Source: Rhineura floridana (lineage: Eukaryota > Chordata > Lepidosauria > Squamata > Rhineuridae). Taken from it: a stretch of 64,000 nt of DNA. Shown piece after piece: positions 59,640 through 64,000 of the stretch (position 1 is the stretch's first letter; each line of letters begins with the position of its first letter). The stretch spans positions 142,883,425 to 142,947,424 of the forward strand of contig NC_084483.1 of assembly GCF_030035675.1 (NCBI RefSeq). Reading direction: 5' to 3'. The position numbers were made by a program, and so were the translations under genes. Under the pieces are notes generated by a model, which made no database searches, had not been told where the DNA came from, and saw only the letters and a program-made list of their open reading frames with translations.

Positions 59640-60250
59640 TGTGGCAGTCTTCCCGCCCGATGCGCGGCTCACCACCATCAGCCGCTCCCGTTACTATTTG
59701 ATTGCCTCCCGTTTACTATGGCACCCCTCCCCGCTCTATATGGTGCGATCAAAAGCCCTGGCGTTCCGTTTGTGGCAGGAGCACGACGCGGGGACACGCG
59801 AAGTGCGGAGGGGCGGGTCAGAACTCCGGGAAGGAGCGCGCTCCCGCGCAGACACGCGCACGTACCAGGAGCGCGCGCTGCTCTGTGACCCATCTCACTG
59901 AACAAAGGATTCTTGCTCGAAATCTCCTCTCCAGACCTAAAATGGCGTCAGTTTTCTCTCCGAGCGCCATAGAGATAAAGGAGGGGCCATGTTGGGAAGG
60001 GGGGGGAGTAGACGGACTCGAGAGACAGATGGGTAGAGCGGCTGCCTCCATCGTGAGGTCTCTCTGCGCATCTCAAGTTTACAGCTCGGTGGTGTAGCTT
60101 GTGGACAGCGAGAAGGCAGTTGCTCGAAGCTGCTTTGTTATGGCGGATGACCGGGAGGTCGAGGATTCGGAGAAGGTAATGACCTTAAAGCGATGGCAGG
60201 GCTGTCCCGCGAGTGCGGGGCCCTGTCACACACACGCCCCGCCGGCCTTT
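59640..60250 (+). promoter_or_regulatory. CpG-island promoter of the COX20-like gene
   Basis: A second sharp rise in GC and CpG. It has a GC box (GGGGCGGG at about 59811), an ETS-like CCGGGAAGG and a YY1-type AAAATGGCG at about 59939. No TATA box. An upstream open frame from 59942 (MASVFSPSAIEIKEG) crosses the region but has no support as protein, and probably lies in the leader. Confidence 0.7.
60140..60175 (+). CDS. COX20: First coding exon, probably COX20
   Basis: Reads MADDREVEDSEK then a donor AAG|GTAATG in phase 0, within the CpG island. In vertebrates COX20 (FAM36A), an inner-mitochondrial-membrane factor that handles COX2 during complex IV assembly, follows DESI2 on the same strand. 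Its first exon is short, poorly conserved, rich in Glu and ends before the SLKLLG segment, as here. The later, conserved exons are not in the window, so this rests on synteny, length and phase. The exon itself is likely; the name less so. Confidence 0.5.
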
Positions 60251-60656
60251 CTAGCATAGGGAGCTACGGTCGTGGTGTATTTTGAAAAAGGGTTCCTTGG
60301 TTGCTAGTGCTCCAAAGGGAATGTCCTTCTGTGCATTCAAACCAGCCTTGATGTGAGCAGACTAGCAGAGTTAATCGAGCCAAACATTATGTTTCCATCA
60401 GTGGCCAGCCAGATGCCACTGGTGTCTTTCTCCGTTTGCCCCCCCCCCAAAGCAGGTACACTCTCTTAACATGGAAGTTCTATTTAACTCTTGGGGCTAA
60501 TAGCCGATATTCCGATATTCCTGTAGATAACCGAGCTTCGCTTAACACCAGCTAATACTCGAACCAGCCCCTATCCATTCCTGATTCCACATCGTACTGT
60601 TAAACTTGATCATAATACTCACCATTGCACTCAGGTTCCTTTCTCGCAATCAAAAT
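60251..60656. other. Intron of the COX20-like gene, nothing recognised
   Basis: No coding support or nameable repeat. Confidence 0.35.
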
Positions 60657-60870
60657 AATGATGATGATGATAAATTAATTAGCAAAAATATTTTGAACCG
60701 CCTTCATCTTCCAGGATGCCAGGGTGGAATACAGCATGAGTAAAGCTAATCCTATTAAAATACAATAAAACAACATAATCATAAATATACAGACTAAACA
60801 ATAAACCGAGAATCAACAACTTTAAAATTTCTCTTGCCCATCAGCAGATGGTGGGGGGAGAGAAATGAAA
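60657..60870 (-). mobile_element. LINE 3' end, degraded
   Basis: 'ttttgaaccgccttcatctt', 'ccagggtggaatacagca' on the - strand looks like an L2-like 3' end with a short (ATG) run as tail. Moderate support. Confidence 0.45.
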
Positions 60871-60999
60871 TAGCAAAAATTTACCTGAAGGGATTGAAAA
60901 TTGATCTTATAAACTGGTATGCCTCAACTAAACCTGGTTATATGTCAGGATGCTAAATTATGAAGCTGTTTTTATCGATTTGTGTTGATACACATAAGG

Positions 61000-61320
61000 T
61001 TTTTTTATTGTATTTGACAAGATTTATATACAGCTTAATCTACAAAAACCTCTAAGTCTGCAATCCAATACACACTTACCTGGAAGTAAGACCCACTGAA
61101 CTGGATAGAGCTTACCTCTGAGTAGACATGTATTCGATTGCAGCCTAAGCAGTTTAAATCAAACTATATAAAATATTAAAATACTGATAAAATCAGTGAA
61201 GTTGTATGTTAAAATTATGTGTCTGGGTAGGTTTGCTTAAAAAAAGGTTTTTAACAGATGTTGAAAACAATAGGTGCAACGAAATATTAATGAGCAGCGA
61301 GCTCCAGTAGGTGCTGCCAC
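61000..61320 (-). mobile_element. LINE 3' region, carrying a 'gagtag'-type repeat
   Basis: The left and right parts, 61005-61055 and 61190-61320, resemble the - strand LINE region at 28380-29040 ('tatatacagctt', 'aaggtttttaacagatgttg'). A palindromic 'gtaagacccactgaactgga' repeat lies between them (61060-61150), so it inserted into the LINE. Confidence 0.5.
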
Positions 61321-62260
61321 ACTTATTATTTATAATATAATGTTAACAGATACATAGTTTTACAACTTTAAAACAGATGAGGTGGTAATCCTTGTTACGG
61401 CTCTGATATTAAGAAAGCAGGAATAATTATACAGTATTTTCCATAATTCATTTCTACATGTGCTGCATGGTATATTTTTTAAATGACTGACAATGAAAGC
61501 TAATTAAAAGTGCTATCTACCAAACATTAATAGAAATGAGCAGAAATCTCACAAGAGGGTGATGGATTGTTTCTGTGATCTCAAGGTTCAGTATATTCAG
61601 TTCCCTCTGAATAGTTGCCAAAATGCACTTCATCAAACAAAAGAAATAATGACCCTTATGTTTGGGCTCAGTATTTCTACCACAATGCGACGTTAGCTTC
61701 AAAGAATTAAATTATTATCCAGTGTATTATGCTCCCTCCCTGAATGGTGGGAAATACAAGTCAGACTTTTTTGGCTGCGGTCCAGTTTGTGCTTACATGG
61801 GAGTAAGCCCCCCTCAACTCTGTGGGCTTACTTCTGTGTAGGCATGTATAGGGTTGAAAAGGGTCCTTTTGCTGTTGGAAGAAAACATTTGCCTTCAGAG
61901 CAGATTAAGAGAAACAACCGCATCCATAGCCCTGCCAACTTGCTGCCATCAGAGGGAGAGGTAAGGGGATTTTTTCCCTCCTGTTGTTCCCATTCAGACC
62001 AATTTTTGAGCATGTTGAGGGAACAAAGGGAGCTTGGGATCCTGCAGATCCATGTCTGACCCAATAGAACCGAAAACATCATATTCGGACCCATACAGCT
62101 GGCGGGGCATCTACACTGGTGGAGCTTTCCATTTTCCATAGGCATAGTGGGGGTGGGGAGGAGTCTCCCAATAAGTGGATGTTGCCCCACCCACAATCTT
62201 CTCCACAACAGCATAGCATTACTTGAGCTATTTCCTAAGGTCCCTCAGCTGGCCTTCAGC
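61321..62260. other. Intron of the COX20-like gene, one degraded repeat
   Basis: A 'gagtag'-type repeat at about 61780-61860; the rest is unassigned. Confidence 0.4.
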
Positions 62261-63348
62261 TAGCGGTATGCTATTTAACATCTATATGAAGCCGCTGGGG
62301 GCAGTCATCAGGAGATTTGGGCTGCAGTGTCATCAATATGCGGATGACACTCAGCTCTATCTCTCGTTTAAATCTTCACCAGAGTTGGCTGTGGAGACCT
62401 TGTCCAAGTGCCTGGAATCCGTGAGTGGATGGATGGGAAGGAACAAGCTGAAGTTGAACCCTGATAAGACCGAGGTACTACTTGTGGGGGACAAGAGAAG
62501 GTTGGGCGACATTGACCTGAAGTTCAACGGGGTGAGTCTACCCCTAAAGGACCAGGTCCGCAGCCTTGGGGTTGTGCTTGATTCCAGGCTGTCCATGGAG
62601 GCTCAGATTTCGGCAGTGAGCCGGGCAGCCTGGTACCAACTACACCTCATACGAAGGCTGCAACCCTACCTTCCTGTTCACCAGCTCCCACTAGTGGTAC
62701 ACGCCCTGGTCACCTCTCGTTTGGACTACTGTAATGCGCTCTACGTGGGGATACCCTTGAAAACTGTCCGGAAATTACAACTGATACAAAATGCGGCGGC
62801 TCGACTACTTACGAATAGTCGCCGCCGAGATCACATCACACCAGTGTTGTTCGACCTACACTGGCTACCAGTTGTTTTCCGAGCCCAATTCAAGGTGTTG
62901 GTATTGACCTTTAAATCCCTACACGGTTCCGGCCCAGTTTATCTCACGGAGCGCCTTCAACGCCACCAATTATGCCACCCGACAAGATTGGCCACACAGG
63001 GCCTTCTCTCAATCCCGCCAACAAAAACAGCCAGATTGGCGGGTACAAGAGAGAGGGCATTCTCAGTGGCGGCCCCCACTCTTTGGAACTCCCTCCCACA
63101 AGATCTCCGGCACGCCTCTTCTTTAAATGTGTTTCGGAAAGCCTTAAAGACCTGGCTCTTTCAGCAGGCCTTCGGGGTATCTGGGGAGTGTTAATTGTTA
63201 TAACTGAAATGCCTCCTGCCCAGTTTTAATATTGTTGCTGCAGATGTGTTGTTTTTATATTGTATTACTGTATTTTATCAATTGTATTTTAACAATTTTG
63301 TAAGTCGCCTACAGTGGCCATTGGCCAGATAGGCGACGAAGAAATTAA

Positions 63349-63380
<32 letters not shown>

Positions 63381-63386
63381 GCGGTA
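62261..63386 (+). mobile_element. Young L2 LINE, 5'-truncated, with target duplication
   Basis: Element 62269-63378 with TAGCGGTA on both sides (62261-62268 and 63379-63386). It enters ORF2 just before the catalytic box and stays open to the stop codon (63192-63194), more than 300 codons: LFNIYMKPLGAVIRRFGL, HQYADDTQLYLSF, LKLNPDKTEVLLVGDK, VRSLGVVLDSRLS, DYCNALYVGIPLKTVRKLQ, LHWLPVVFRAQFKVLVLTF and LKTWLFQQAF. The 3' UTR has 'agtcgcctacagtggccatt' and (ATT)n. The lack of breaks shows recent insertion. 5' truncation is the usual result of incomplete LINE copying. Confidence 0.95.
63348..63380. repeat. (ATT)n microsatellite, tail of the L2 copy
   Basis: About ten ATT triplets forming the 3' tail of the preceding LINE. 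Confidence 0.9.
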
Positions 63387-64000
63387 GGATTGCAGCCTTA
63401 ATATTCTTTTCATTTGCAAATACACCAGTGATGTTGGGTGGAAGATTTTCCAGTGTTTCAGTTTCCCATGGAAATTTTTATATTTCATAAAGAACTTAGC
63501 AACAATAAATGAGTGCCAACTGGAAATAATTAGGCAAGTTTGACAATTCCAAAGTTTTTAGAGTTGCTCACTAAAGCAAGTAAAATAAACGTGCCAAATT
63601 ACATCACTCTTGCATTAAAAAAATTCTGATGCAGACTGAAAATTTTCCTCTGCAAATATGCATAGGAAACCTTTCCAGTGCATCAGATGGCACTGAAAAA
63701 TCCAATAGACTTAACATGATTGTCCTTCCCCTCTCCAAACTCCATAGGAAAACTTTGCCGTTCAAAATTTTCCAGAAAACCTACATCACTGACATACACG
63801 GCTGAACAAGGATTGCTGCAGGTAAAGAAGCAGCAGCAGTATCAGTCCCAAAGCGATAACAATATCAGGGGGGGGGGGAGTTTTCTCCACAAATCTCTTA
63901 TTTAAAACAATACAATCGTTCCACGTTTATGATCAGCAAGGTAATTTACAACAATTAAAAATAATACCACTTTAAACAGAAGAATAATATAATCAATATT
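63387..64000. other. Intron of the COX20-like gene, nothing recognised
   Basis: AT-rich, with a G run at about 63868. No second COX20 exon was found before the window ends. Confidence 0.4.

Noticed and set aside
59942-60097. Upstream open frame beginning MASVFSPSAIEIKEG before the COX20-like exon
   Set aside because: No splice or family support; most likely leader sequence with a YY1 site that happens to contain ATG.

Overview
The window reads as a vertebrate nuclear chromosome from a squamate reptile (lizard or snake). Three things point that way: a spliced vertebrate gene with CpG-island promoter; a repeat mix of CR1, L2 and Bov-B LINEs, Bov-B-tailed tRNA (Sauria-type) SINEs, 5S-rRNA-derived SINEs and palindromic hAT-like MITEs; and Ty1/copia and tyrosine-recombinase retrotransposons, which are common in squamates but scarce or absent in birds and mammals. 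No bacterial-type genes, CRISPR arrays, tRNA genes or rRNA genes were found.

Host genes. DESI2 (PPPDE-fold isopeptidase/deubiquitinase) is complete on the + strand. Its five coding exons are 3539-3577, 37342-37414, 37706-37799, 38316-38457 and 39430-39663, giving 193 codons. The promoter is a CpG island at about 3170-3620, intron 1 is 33.8 kb, and a long 3' UTR probably ends between 42.6 and 43.1 kb. Intron 4 uses a GC donor. A second CpG island at 59.6-60.25 kb carries a short first coding exon (60140-60175) that I read as COX20 from its position after DESI2; its remaining exons lie outside the window. A 132-codon open frame at 50828-51226 is unrecognised.

Intron 1 of DESI2 is mostly transposon debris. 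A CR1 LINE (12.46-13.88 and 19.31-19.58 kb) is split by a 5.4-kb fossil. That fossil carries tyrosine-recombinase and SGNH-hydrolase segments on the - strand and looks like a Ngaro/DIRS-type element. At 22.3-24.7 kb lies the ORF1 and endonuclease start of another LINE. At 26346-30194 lies a 3.85-kb hAT-like unit with 15-bp inverted ends and an 8-bp target duplication, carrying many younger insertions. A broken Ty1/copia element (- strand) lies at about 30.3-34.9 kb.

Between DESI2 and the COX20-like exon lie a second broken Ty1/copia fossil (43904-47254, two LTRs, 5-bp target duplication, a primer site matching the anticodon arm of initiator tRNA-Met), a - strand L2 LINE (48.6-50.15 kb), and a 5'-truncated Bov-B LINE (55.48-57.86 kb). 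Past the COX20-like exon, a young 5'-truncated L2 with an open frame and target duplication fills 62269-63378.

The genes do not form an operon or pathway. The organising theme is two housekeeping promoters embedded in layered transposon insertions whose nesting gives relative ages. All calls rest on reading the sequence; no database search was run.
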